64,000 nucleotides of DNA from CAZPDM01 sp964585305 (GTDB lineage Bacteria; Planctomycetota; Uabimicrobiia; Uabimicrobiales; JABWCH01). The position numbers and the translations under genes were made by a program. Under the pieces are notes generated by a model. It ran no database searches. It saw nothing but the letters and a program-made list of their open reading frames with translations, and had not been told where the DNA came from. The stretch is taken from positions 1 through 64,000 of the forward strand of contig CAZPDM010000012.1 of NCBI GenBank assembly GCA_964585305.1, given 5' to 3'. Positions 1 through 8,072 of this stretch are shown piece by piece. Positions within the stretch are counted from its first letter, which is position 1; the number at the start of each line of letters is the position of its first letter.

Positions 1-312
1 ATTATAGTTAGAATTAGAAATTTCAATTATTGTATCCCAGCAATCATCTGGAAGTACTTGATTTCTACGAATTTCGCCGCATTTTTCGCAACGATGAACA
101 ATAATATATCCTTTACTACTTTGTTCGAGTCGGATAGGAGCCATAAGCCCATGACATTTACAAGTTCGATCTCCTGGAACATCTCCATCAACATGGAGAC
201 TATATAAACACTGACAACAGTGATTTCTGCATGTTTTATTAGCTGGAGGAACTTGGACCCCACAATTTTCGCAAATAAAACCTTCGTTAATTTTTATAGT
301 CTTTGCACCCAT
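1..312 (-). CDS. RNHCP domain zinc-ribbon protein (3' end outside window)
   Basis: The reading frame starts at the ATG complementary to 310-312 and is open to the left edge, giving 104 residues, so the C-terminus is missing. It shows paired CxxC zinc-ribbon motifs (CENC near residue 14, CRNHCCQC near 28-35, CKC near 51, CEKC near 75) and the pattern RNHCxxCLYSxHVD...PGDR...GLMxPI...HRCxxCGxIxRN, which characterises the RNHCP family. Function of the family is unknown; nucleic acid or metal binding is an inference. The fourth residue after RNH is Cys, where the family name has C then P. No strong ribosome binding site precedes the start. Confidence 0.85.
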   Translation of the reverse strand, partial: MGAKTIKINEGFICENCGVQVPPANKTCRNHCCQCLYSLHVDGDVPGDRTCKCHGLMAPIRLEQSSKGYIIVHRCEKCGEIRRNQVLPDDCWDTIIEISNSNYN

Positions 313-323
313 ATTTACATAAA

Positions 324-350
324 AGCATAGCTATTGAGTATAGCTATGCT
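324..350 (-). terminator. Hairpin terminator after the pyruvate dehydrogenase operon
   Basis: A perfect 11-bp inverted repeat (324-334 with 340-350) with a 5-base loop lies between the stop of the E2 gene and the start of the RNHCP gene. On the minus strand it is followed by a short T run (TTTT), so it probably ends the PDH transcript, weakly. Confidence 0.55.
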
Positions 351-405
351 TATCCGAATATTCTATTGTAATAAAATAGAAACGACTAAATTCACAAAAT
401 TGAAA

Positions 406-1707
406 CTAATATAATGCTTGGATTGGTTCTTCAATCATATTCTTTATATTCTTTAGAAAACTTGCTCCCATTGCACCATCAATAATACGATGATCGCAAG
501 ATAATGTCATTTTCATTCTTGATTGAATGACAATTTCATCATTGTAAACAACTGGCTCTTTACGAATTTCTCCAATTGCTAAGATAGCAGAACCTGGTGG
601 GTTAATGATTGCGGTAAATTCTTCAATGCCATAAGATCCTAAATTGCTAATTGTAAAAGTTGCATTTTGAAATTCTTCTGGTGCTAATTTATTACTTAAA
701 GCACGTTCAATAAGACTTTTTAGTTCGCTATCAATTTGCAAAATTCCTTTACTTTGACAATTGCGAACTACTGGTGTAATGAGTCCATCTGCTTGAGCTA
801 CAGCAAGGCTAATATCAATACTGGAAAACTTTAAAATTTGATCGTTTTGCCAAGAAGAATTTATGATAGGATGTTTGAGCAATGCTTGGCTACATATTTT
901 TAAAATAAAAGAGTTCAAAGATATTTTGTCCGAACGATCGGCATTAAGCTTTTGTCGAGCGGATAAAATTGGATCCATATTGACACTTATTTTTAAATAA
1001 TAGTGAGGTGCAGTAAATTTAGATTGGCTCAATCTGTTTGCAATAATTTTGCGCTTAAGAGAAATCGGCAAGATTTCTCCATTAGGACCAATAGGTTTGC
1101 TAACAGAAGTTTCATGGGATATTGTTGGTAGAGATATTTTAGTATGTTTAGAAGTAATACTTGCTTTATTTGATGTAGCAGTAGATGGAATAGTTGGGAT
1201 AACTGGAGTTGATATTGTATGTAAATGATCATCAATATCACGCTTAATAACTCTTCCTGCAGGCCCAGATCCTTTAATTTGATTTAAAGAAATCCCTTTT
1301 TCTTTAGCCAATTTCTTTGCTAAAGGAGATGCTTTTACTTTAGAATTTTCTAAGGAAATATTTGCAATCGGTGATTGTAATGTTAAAGGTTGTATTGAGG
1401 TTGCAGATTGTGTTTGTATTGGAGCTACTTCTAAAATTGTTGGTTGAATAACTTCTGAGATATTTTCACCTTGTTTGCCAACAATAGCAATAAGCTCTCC
1501 AATTTTAGCATCTTGTCCTTCTGGCATAACGATTTTTAACAATACTCCATCTGCAGAAGATTCGTATTCCATTGTTGCTTTATCAGTTTCTACTTCACAT
1601 AGAACATCCCCAGAACGAACCTTATCCCCTTCTTTTTTACGCCATTTTGCGATATGCCCAGATTGCATAGTAGGTGAAAGAGCAAGCATCAATAATTTTT
1701 CTGCCAT
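406..1707 (-). CDS. pdhC: Pyruvate dehydrogenase E2 (dihydrolipoamide acetyltransferase)
   Basis: This is the acyltransferase core of the pyruvate dehydrogenase complex, moving acetyl groups from the lipoyl arm to CoA. The 433-residue protein has one N-terminal lipoyl domain (residues 1-80, lipoyl lysine K43 in ETDKATME), a flexible Ser/Thr/Pro/Ile-rich linker, a peripheral-subunit-binding domain (about 125-160, ending GPAGRVIKRDI), a second linker and the catalytic domain with the DHRIIDGA active-site motif (His at about 406). It is the third gene of an E1alpha-E1beta-E2 operon. No E3 gene is present nearby. Branched-chain or acetoin E2 is an alternative, but the domain layout and neighbours favour PDH. 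Confidence 0.93.
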   Translation of the reverse strand: MAEKLLMLALSPTMQSGHIAKWRKKEGDKVRSGDVLCEVETDKATMEYESSADGVLLKIVMPEGQDAKIGELIAIVGKQGENISEVIQPTILEVAPIQTQSATSIQPLTLQSPIANISLENSKVKASPLAKKLAKEKGISLNQIKGSGPAGRVIKRDIDDHLHTISTPVIPTIPSTATSNKASITSKHTKISLPTISHETSVSKPIGPNGEILPISLKRKIIANRLSQSKFTAPHYYLKISVNMDPILSARQKLNADRSDKISLNSFILKICSQALLKHPIINSSWQNDQILKFSSIDISLAVAQADGLITPVVRNCQSKGILQIDSELKSLIERALSNKLAPEEFQNATFTISNLGSYGIEEFTAIINPPGSAILAIGEIRKEPVVYNDEIVIQSRMKMTLSCDHRIIDGAMGASFLKNIKNMIEEPIQALY

Positions 1708-1779
1708 AATTTAAATTCCTTTTTTTTCCTACTCTCAAACGCATAAAACCTATAAAAAATTTTATGCGTCTAAGATTTT

Positions 1780-2757
1780 TTATCTATATAAAACTTTATC
1801 TACCATCTGCAAAATTTTTTCTACAGAAGGTTGAGCAGCTAATTCTAAGATATGATTATAAGGCATTGGGACATCTTCTAGGCAAATTAGTTCTACAGGG
1901 GCATCTAAATCCTCAAAACAATTTTTGGAAATAAGCCAACCAATATATGCACCTATGCTAGCAACAGGCCAAGCCTCATCTACAATAATGCAACGATTTG
2001 TTTTGCGTACGGATTCATAAATCGTTTTTTCATCAATAGGGCGTAAACATCGTAAGTCGATAACTTCGGCCTGAATTCCCTTTTCTTCTAGTTGTTTAGC
2101 TGCTTCCAAAAGCAATTTCATTGGTTTTCCGCAACTGATAAGGGTTATGTCTTTTCCTACACGTTTTACATCTGCTTTATCTAATGGCAAAATATATTCT
2201 TCTTGTGGAACTTCGCCTTGCCAGGAATACATCAATTCGGCTTCCATAAAAACCACAGGATTTTCATCACGAATAGCTGCTTTCAATAAACCTTTTGCAT
2301 CAAAAGGAGTTGAAGGCATAACAACTTTAATTCCTGGGGCATGTGCATAATAACTTTGTAATCCCTGTGAATGTTGAGAACCAAGAAATTCTGCTGGTCC
2401 ATTTGGACCACGAAAAACAATAGGTACTTTAACTTGTCCACCGGACATATAAAGCATTTTAGCTGCATTGTTAATAACTTGATCAATAGCTAAAAGGGAA
2501 AAATTAAAGGTCATCCATTCAACAACGGGACGAAGACCAGCCATAGCTGCTCCAATGGCAATGCCAGTAAATCCTGCTTCAACAATAGGCGTGTCAATGA
2601 TTCTGCGCGAGCCATATTTTTTCCAAAGACCTTGAGTTACTTTATAGGCACCATCATATTGAGCAACTTCTTCACCTAAAATAAAAACGCGCTCGTCTCT
2701 CGCCATTTCTTCATCCAAAGCCTGACGTAGAGCTTCACGATAGCTAATAATTGGCAT
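1780..2757 (-). CDS. pdhB: Pyruvate dehydrogenase E1 component, beta subunit
   Basis: This is the beta subunit of the thiamine-diphosphate-dependent decarboxylase that forms the E1 heterotetramer with the product of the upstream gene. At 325 residues it has the usual length for an alpha2beta2-type E1beta. It begins ISYREALRQALDEEM, carries the conserved region FILGEEVAQYDGAYKVTQGL and TPI-VEAGFTGIAIGAA, and ends with the transketolase C-terminal domain (IDLRCLRPIDEKTI). AGGATAG upstream supports the ATG at 2757. It lies 72 bases upstream of the E2 gene. Confidence 0.93.
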   Translation of the reverse strand: MPIISYREALRQALDEEMARDERVFILGEEVAQYDGAYKVTQGLWKKYGSRRIIDTPIVEAGFTGIAIGAAMAGLRPVVEWMTFNFSLLAIDQVINNAAKMLYMSGGQVKVPIVFRGPNGPAEFLGSQHSQGLQSYYAHAPGIKVVMPSTPFDAKGLLKAAIRDENPVVFMEAELMYSWQGEVPQEEYILPLDKADVKRVGKDITLISCGKPMKLLLEAAKQLEEKGIQAEVIDLRCLRPIDEKTIYESVRKTNRCIIVDEAWPVASIGAYIGWLISKNCFEDLDAPVELICLEDVPMPYNHILELAAQPSVEKILQMVDKVLYR

Positions 2758-2812
2758 ATTTCTATCCTATATTTTGAAAGTATTTGCTTATAGAATTATT
2801 TGGCAAGAAAAT

Positions 2813-2832
2813 CACGAAGTTTTAGCTTCGTG
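2813..2832. repeat. Intergenic hairpin between E1alpha and E1beta genes
   Basis: The 145-base gap between pdhA and pdhB contains a 7-bp inverted repeat (2813-2819 with 2826-2832), and a second one at 2852-2876 (AGGCTTG with CAAGCCT). Neither has a T run on the minus strand, so they may be mRNA-stabilising or processing hairpins rather than terminators. Confidence 0.4.
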
Positions 2833-2902
2833 GATAATTACCTAAACTTATAGGCTTGGAATTTCTTCACAAGCCTTTTTATCCTTTAGTTAAAGGCATT
2901 GA

Positions 2903-3886
2903 CTATATGATAACATTTTCATATAAACTATCTGGTAATGGTTCTGGGCTTTGTTCAGCAAATGTAACAGATTCATTACAAATTTGCTTAATCTTAGAAT
3001 CGATTTTATCATAATCTTCTTGAGTAAGAAGATTTTCAGCCATCATCTGCTTTTGTAAAATAACAATAGGATCTTGTTCTTTATAAGATTCGATTTCTTC
3101 TTTTGTGCGATATTTCCCTGGATCGCTCATCGAATGGCCTTTATATCGATAAGTTCGAATTTCTAAGAAAGTTGGTTTTTTTTGTTCTCTAGCTTGTTTA
3201 ACTGCAAGACTCATTTCTTCATAAACGGTCAGGACATTCATACCATTTACTTGTTTTCCAGGAATATTATAAGCTGCACTTTTTTTATAAAAATCGGTTA
3301 CTGAAGAAGCGCGATCAATAGATGTTCCCATGCCATATTGATTATTTTCGCAAATATAAATAATTGGTAATTGCCATAATTTTGCTAAATTTAGACTCTC
3401 GTGAAAGACTCCTTGATGAATGGCTCCATCACCAAAAAAGCACAGCGCAACACCATCTTCATTATTATAACGAAGTTTTAAAGCCATTCCTGTTGCAATT
3501 GGAATCTGCGCTCCGACAATTCCATTTCCACCATAGAACCCATTACTTACATCGAAAAAGTGCATAGATCCTCCTTTTCCTTTAGAGCATCCTGTCGCTT
3601 TTCCAAATAATTCTGCCATTGCTTTATTAGGTTCTAGTCCACAAGCCAAAGCATGTCCATGATCACGATAAGCTGTTAAAACGTAATCTTTTTTAAGATT
3701 TAAAGCCGCAATAGCACCAACAGCTACAGCTTCTTGGCCAATATAAAGATGGCAAAATCCTCCAATTTTTTGCAGACCGTACATCTGAGCACTTTTTTCT
3801 TCAAAACGTCTGATGAGGAGCATATCATAAAGAAGCTTATGAAGAAATTCTGGAGAATATTTTTTTATAGAAGGAGTTTCATTCAT
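2903..3886 (-). CDS. pdhA: Pyruvate dehydrogenase E1 component, alpha subunit
   Basis: This is the thiamine-diphosphate-binding alpha subunit of E1 (327 residues, typical for heterotetrameric E1). It has the GDG...NN cofactor motif (GDGAIHQG at 152-159, NN at 181-182), the GKGGSMHF and YGGNGIVGAQIPIATG segments and the conserved loop YRYKGHSMSDPGKYRTKEE. It is the first gene of the PDH operon, downstream of a small flavin-binding-type protein. Pyruvate is the likely substrate; a branched-chain 2-oxo acid cannot be excluded by eye. Confidence 0.93.
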   Translation of the reverse strand: MNETPSIKKYSPEFLHKLLYDMLLIRRFEEKSAQMYGLQKIGGFCHLYIGQEAVAVGAIAALNLKKDYVLTAYRDHGHALACGLEPNKAMAELFGKATGCSKGKGGSMHFFDVSNGFYGGNGIVGAQIPIATGMALKLRYNNEDGVALCFFGDGAIHQGVFHESLNLAKLWQLPIIYICENNQYGMGTSIDRASSVTDFYKKSAAYNIPGKQVNGMNVLTVYEEMSLAVKQAREQKKPTFLEIRTYRYKGHSMSDPGKYRTKEEIESYKEQDPIVILQKQMMAENLLTQEDYDKIDSKIKQICNESVTFAEQSPEPLPDSLYENVII

Positions 3887-3920
3887 AGATTTTTCTTCTG
3901 AAAAAAAGATTGTTACTTGA

Positions 3921-4394
3921 TTAGGTCCAGTCAGATTTAGTATTTTCTACAGGTTTAGGAAATTCAACATAAATTCGCTTTCCCTGCATAGGAAGGAAAT
4001 AATACCCTTTTTCAATGATTGTTTCAAGAATAACAAAATTTGCTTCTTGGAAATTTACCTTCCAAAATACGCTGACATTTTTTCCAATTGTTTGCAAAAC
4101 TTCTGCTTTGAGAGAAGGATTATCTATAACCTGGATTTTTCCTTGGATACGAAAAACTTCAGTTAAAGCTTTATTTTGAATCATCCATTCTATATTTGGG
4201 AATTTATCTAAGTTTTTAACCCATTCAAAATCTGGAGAAGAAACTGTATATAAAATCCCCGGACGATCTGGAAGAAAACCGGCTGTTAGCCAGCGAACAT
4301 GCGGATTTCCTTCGCTATCTAAAGAAGTTAAAACTCCAACTTTAACTTCATCTAAAAGTTGGGATACTTTAAGCAAAAACTGATCATAATCCAT
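3921..4394 (-). CDS. Pyridoxamine 5'-phosphate oxidase-like (FMN-binding split barrel) protein
   Basis: A 157-residue protein that looks like the general-stress-protein-26 / pyridoxamine-phosphate-oxidase-like group: VGVLTSLDSEGNPHVRWLTAGFLPD near the N-terminus, then LYTVSSPDFEWVKNLDKFPNIEWMIQN and a C-terminal strand region. These proteins are FMN- or F420-binding split barrels and most have no defined substrate. It lies 34 bases upstream of pdhA on the same strand and may be cotranscribed with the PDH operon. The exact ligand is unknown. Confidence 0.7.
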   Translation of the reverse strand: MDYDQFLLKVSQLLDEVKVGVLTSLDSEGNPHVRWLTAGFLPDRPGILYTVSSPDFEWVKNLDKFPNIEWMIQNKALTEVFRIQGKIQVIDNPSLKAEVLQTIGKNVSVFWKVNFQEANFVILETIIEKGYYFLPMQGKRIYVEFPKPVENTKSDWT

Positions 4395-4460
4395 AGCAGA
4401 ATGCCTTTCTAAAAATATCTGAGCCTGTCAAAAGTAAGTTTTAACATAATTTGTAATTGA

Positions 4461-6071
4461 TTAGTTTTCCGGTGTATAAATATTAGGGCTATTTCCTAAA
4501 GGGGCAACATCATAACGGATACGGAAAAAAAGATCTTGGGCAAAACAAAATAGGCTGCCATCTTCTAACGGATACGGTTGGTTGGGTTCAATTTTAGCCC
4601 CAGGTTTAACATACGGACGACTTGGCCATATAAAAACTGCCCCAGTTCCCATATCCTGAATAAGAATTTTATCATCTTTTCGAATAAGTTTAGCATGTTC
4701 TGGAACAAGATTTTTTTTGCCTTCAAGCATCAAATCTTTGTTGTTGGTCCCGATAATACAAGGAAATTTAAAAATATATGTCTCAAAAATTTTTTCACTT
4801 CCTTCCCACATTTCTAACAAAGGAGGTTCTTGTGATTCGGAAGAAAATTGAAGAGAAAAACAGTTTTCTTTTGCTAACCAAAAAAAATCTCCTGATTTAA
4901 GAAGAAATTCCTTGTTAGGAGCCAAGCGAATACGTTTCTTTTCCAAAGAAAAAGTTCCACCAGAACTTCCCAGATCCATAATATAATATTGTAATCCTTC
5001 ACAAAAAATTTTAGCATGTTGCCCACTAATTCGAGGATTATCAATAACAACATCACTTTTGCGACTGCGCCCAAAAGTTTGAGGTTTGTCTGTAATATGA
5101 TATTCGTGTATTTTTTCTCGAAATTTCCATTTATTTTCTTCTTTTAAGGAAACTTCCCATCTTTCTAAATTGATTCCTGGAAGATGTTTTTGCTTATCTT
5201 TTTGTTCTAATATGGATAGCCAATAGCCTTTATCTCGTGGATTAGTATAATGTAATTGGATACTTTCACTTGGGGTTGCAAGATTTAAAGAGTTTCCATT
5301 AGGATATGCAGGATTTTTTCCAGCACGTCCTTGTTCAAGCAAGCCAACATCTAATTCGAAACTTATAATATCTTGCGTGCCAGTAGGAATTGTTTTTTGT
5401 TTTCTAAGTCGGTCTGCTTGATATGGTAGATAAAAGCCAGATTCTCCACCATGTAATAAAAGTTTGTCTTCTTCGTCATATTGTGGGATTACAGCATTGT
5501 TGGCATAACAAACCATACAATAGCCTTTTTGGCAATATTCTTTTAATTTGCGATCGGCAGGGATATTTTCTTTATTGTGGGCAATAATTACCATCACATC
5601 CACTAAACCATTAAAATATTGTAGTTCACTTTCATCTACATTATCATCACATAAAATAACAGCAAAATCTCCTATATAAGTATTGACAAATAAATGCCGG
5701 CAAAATTGATTCTCAGTATCATTCCTTTGTAATTGATATTGAAAATAGCATTTAATTTGTTTTCCTTTTTTAACTAAAATTGTGCTGCGATTTTGATTTT
5801 GATGAACATAGCTTCCACATACAGCAATGATGTTTCGATCTTGTTGCTCCAACAATTTAGCAATAGTACGATCTAAGCTATCGCATCCACTATTTTTGGG
5901 CATAATTAAAAAATTACATTGATGTTCCCACAATGCCTGTGCAATCAATCCTGTAATATATTTTTCATAACCAGGATCACTTGGAGCAGGCTGAACTTGG
6001 ATAATTGCCACTTTGTGTTCAGAAGGGATTTTATTCTGTTTAAAGTCATGGATTTCTGTATAAATAGCCAT
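4461..6071 (-). CDS. Degenerate nitrilase-like domain fused to two FHA domains
   Basis: A 536-residue protein. Residues 20-250 resemble the carbon-nitrogen hydrolase fold: VAIIQVQPAP at the first strand, LIMPKNSG where nitrilases have the catalytic-Glu FPE segment, and FAVILCDDN where they have the nucleophile Cys segment. Cys141 is kept, but the Glu position is Lys59 and the usual catalytic Lys (YxKxxL) reads Gln, so the enzyme is probably inactive. Residues 323-410 form an FHA domain (GRS at 334-336, SGQH at 349-352, GSSGGT at 368-373); residues about 430-515 form a second, poorly conserved FHA-like domain. FHA domains usually bind phosphothreonine. The assignment of the N-terminal fold is inference from strand-motif order. 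Confidence 0.7.
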   Translation of the reverse strand: MAIYTEIHDFKQNKIPSEHKVAIIQVQPAPSDPGYEKYITGLIAQALWEHQCNFLIMPKNSGCDSLDRTIAKLLEQQDRNIIAVCGSYVHQNQNRSTILVKKGKQIKCYFQYQLQRNDTENQFCRHLFVNTYIGDFAVILCDDNVDESELQYFNGLVDVMVIIAHNKENIPADRKLKEYCQKGYCMVCYANNAVIPQYDEEDKLLLHGGESGFYLPYQADRLRKQKTIPTGTQDIISFELDVGLLEQGRAGKNPAYPNGNSLNLATPSESIQLHYTNPRDKGYWLSILEQKDKQKHLPGINLERWEVSLKEENKWKFREKIHEYHITDKPQTFGRSRKSDVVIDNPRISGQHAKIFCEGLQYYIMDLGSSGGTFSLEKKRIRLAPNKEFLLKSGDFFWLAKENCFSLQFSSESQEPPLLEMWEGSEKIFETYIFKFPCIIGTNNKDLMLEGKKNLVPEHAKLIRKDDKILIQDMGTGAVFIWPSRPYVKPGAKIEPNQPYPLEDGSLFCFAQDLFFRIRYDVAPLGNSPNIYTPEN

Positions 6072-6126
6072 AAAATCTCCTAATTAAGAGAGTATATAAA
6101 GTTTTACATTTTATAAAAAATGTAAA

Positions 6127-6651
6127 CTAATTATCTTTATCTTCATCTTCATCTTCATCATTTCCCATCATATTTCGAATGATGAGTTTTGGATTTTCGC
6201 TTTGAACAGATTGCTGAATTTTTTCTAAAAATTTTTCTATTTTATCTCGTCCATCTTGTAAAGAAAAGATAATAGGACGATCAATATATGTAAAAGCAAT
6301 AAAATATTGATAAGTATCTTTAGCAATCCAAAGAGCAAGCATTCCTAATCCTCCGGTAATGATTGCAGAGGTCAATCCTTTTTCAGGATCGCTAAAATAA
6401 AAATATGAACCTACAATTCCAATATATACAAAAAGAATGGCTATTATTATACATCCATACACACGTTGTTTTCCTACAACAATTTCAGGTACTTTTCGTA
6501 AATCAAAAAATTGTAGGACACGTCCTTTACTATCTCTTTTTTGAAGATAGTATTCGTTAATGGTCAGGCAACTATTTACTAGAACATCATTATTAGAGTT
6601 TTTAGAATTCTTCACGCTATCCAATGCAAAAATAATTGATATTTTTTGCAC
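6127..6651 (-). CDS. Two-helix membrane protein of unknown function
   Basis: The frame has a charged N-terminal region, then two hydrophobic helices (GCIIIAILFVYIGIVGSYFYF and GLTSAIITGGLGMLALWIA) and an acidic C-terminus (DEDEDEDKDN). The first ATG of the open frame (6750) overlaps the acyl-CoA dehydrogenase gene by 80 bases and is unlikely; GTG at 6651 or GTG at 6615 are better starts, and neither has a clear ribosome binding site, so the N-terminus is uncertain. The segment before the helices (LTINEYYLQKRDSKGRVLQFFDL) is reminiscent of bacterial PH-like domains. No family was recognised. Confidence 0.5.
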   Translation of the reverse strand: MQKISIIFALDSVKNSKNSNNDVLVNSCLTINEYYLQKRDSKGRVLQFFDLRKVPEIVVGKQRVYGCIIIAILFVYIGIVGSYFYFSDPEKGLTSAIITGGLGMLALWIAKDTYQYFIAFTYIDRPIIFSLQDGRDKIEKFLEKIQQSVQSENPKLIIRNMMGNDEDEDEDKDN

Positions 6652-6670
6652 TGCCTCTTGAGTTTTTCTT

Positions 6671-7843
6671 TTAATAAGCAGGAATACCAGTAATTTTTTG
6701 TCCAATGATAAGTCCGTGAATATCATAAGTGCCTTCATACGTATAGACACTTTCGATATTTTTGAGAACTCTCATAATAGGGTATTCGCTACTAACGCCA
6801 TTCGCACCTAACATTTCACGAGCAGTATAAGCAATTTGGCGTGCAATACATGTATTCGCACGTTTTGCCATGCTAACATAGCTAAAATCAGCAAGTTTAC
6901 GTTCTCGAAGTTGAGCAAGATGTAAAACCATTGAAAGTCCTTGAGTAATATGAGTAATCATATCTGCTAATTTCACTTGAATAATTTGCTTTGCAGCCAA
7001 GGCTGTACCAAATTGTTTACGCTCCATTACATAATTCCAAGCAGTTTCATAGCAAAACATTGCTGCTCCAATAATTCCAGCAGCAATACCTGCGCGAGCT
7101 TCATTTAAACATTGCAAAGCACATTTCAGGCCTTTAGAATTTGGTAGTAAATTTTCTTTTGGGATAAAAACATCTGATAAACTATATTCTCCAGTATGGC
7201 CAGCATTTAAAGAATCTTTTTTATCCATAGAAAAGACTTTTAATCCTGGTGTATTTTTTTCAACAATAAAGCCATAAACTGTACCATTTAATTTAGCCCA
7301 AACAATATGAACATCTGCAATATCAGCATTTGTAATCCATTGTTTACTACCATTTAAGATATATCCTTTTTCTGTTTCAACAGCTTTGGTTTCCAAAGAG
7401 CCAGGATCTGATCCATGATTGGGTTCAGTTAAGCCAAATGCACCAATCCATTCTCCTGATGCCAATTTCGGCAAATAATATTGACGTTGATCTTCATTTC
7501 CAAAAGTAAGAATAGGGTACGCAACAAGAGCATTTTGAACACTTGCATTACTTCGTAATGCAGAATCCCCCCATTCTAATCCAATCATCATCATAGAATA
7601 AGATATTTCATCCAAATGAATTCCCTCATATTTTTCTGGAATATGGGCACCAAAACATCCTAGTTCTGACATTTGCTGCCAAAGGCTTGGCTCGGGGTTT
7701 CTTTCCCAAGCAGTTTTTTCAATAATAGGCAAATTTTTTTGAGAAAATTTTAGAAAAGTTTCCAAAACTTGTTGTTGCTCGAAGTTTGTAAAACTTTTGA
7801 TCAGATTCATATAATCTGAATGATAAATAGGATTTTTTATCAT
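6671..7843 (-). CDS. gcdH: Acyl-CoA dehydrogenase, glutaryl-CoA dehydrogenase-like
   Basis: A 390-residue flavoprotein of the acyl-CoA dehydrogenase family. The segment IGAFGLTEPNHGSDPGSLETKA and the C-terminal stretch around YEGTYDIHGLIIGQKITG match glutaryl-CoA dehydrogenase; the Glu of YEGT is the expected catalytic base. An Arg in the segment ALRSNASVQ corresponds to the residue that contacts the glutaryl carboxylate. The predicted reaction is oxidative decarboxylation of glutaryl-CoA to crotonyl-CoA in lysine/tryptophan or aromatic degradation. No other gene of that pathway is nearby, so a related short-chain acyl-CoA substrate remains possible. A later start at residue 12 is possible, since the ribosome binding site is weak. 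Confidence 0.8.
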   Translation of the reverse strand: MIKNPIYHSDYMNLIKSFTNFEQQQVLETFLKFSQKNLPIIEKTAWERNPEPSLWQQMSELGCFGAHIPEKYEGIHLDEISYSMMMIGLEWGDSALRSNASVQNALVAYPILTFGNEDQRQYYLPKLASGEWIGAFGLTEPNHGSDPGSLETKAVETEKGYILNGSKQWITNADIADVHIVWAKLNGTVYGFIVEKNTPGLKVFSMDKKDSLNAGHTGEYSLSDVFIPKENLLPNSKGLKCALQCLNEARAGIAAGIIGAAMFCYETAWNYVMERKQFGTALAAKQIIQVKLADMITHITQGLSMVLHLAQLRERKLADFSYVSMAKRANTCIARQIAYTAREMLGANGVSSEYPIMRVLKNIESVYTYEGTYDIHGLIIGQKITGIPAY

Positions 7844-7945
7844 AGTTTTTTTCAGAAAATATTTAAATATTTTTTTGATTAAAAATGAATACTTTCTGCC
7901 TTATTTTAAATTTTGAAATAAACTATTTTATTAAATTATTTTCTC

Positions 7946-7973
7946 TTGACAAATATTTTATAGATTCTATTCT
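7946..7973 (+). promoter_or_regulatory. Candidate sigma70-type promoter for the HEPN-like gene
   Basis: TTGACA at 7946-7951 and TATTCT at 7968-7973 are separated by 16 bases, in the 229-base divergent gap between the acyl-CoA dehydrogenase gene and the gene at 8073. The rest of the gap is AT-rich with no other clear feature. Confidence 0.5.
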
Positions 7974-8072
7974 ATTTTATCTAAAATATTGTGTTTTGGT
8001 CAAGTATAAATAGTATTTTAACTAAAAAATCTTTAAGAAGCTATTGTTAAAATTTTTAGGAGAAATTTTTAT

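Noticed and set aside
27..263. A 78-residue minus-strand frame starting at an internal ATG
   Set aside because: It lies in a different frame from the RNHCP zinc-ribbon protein, which has clear family motifs and spans the same bases.
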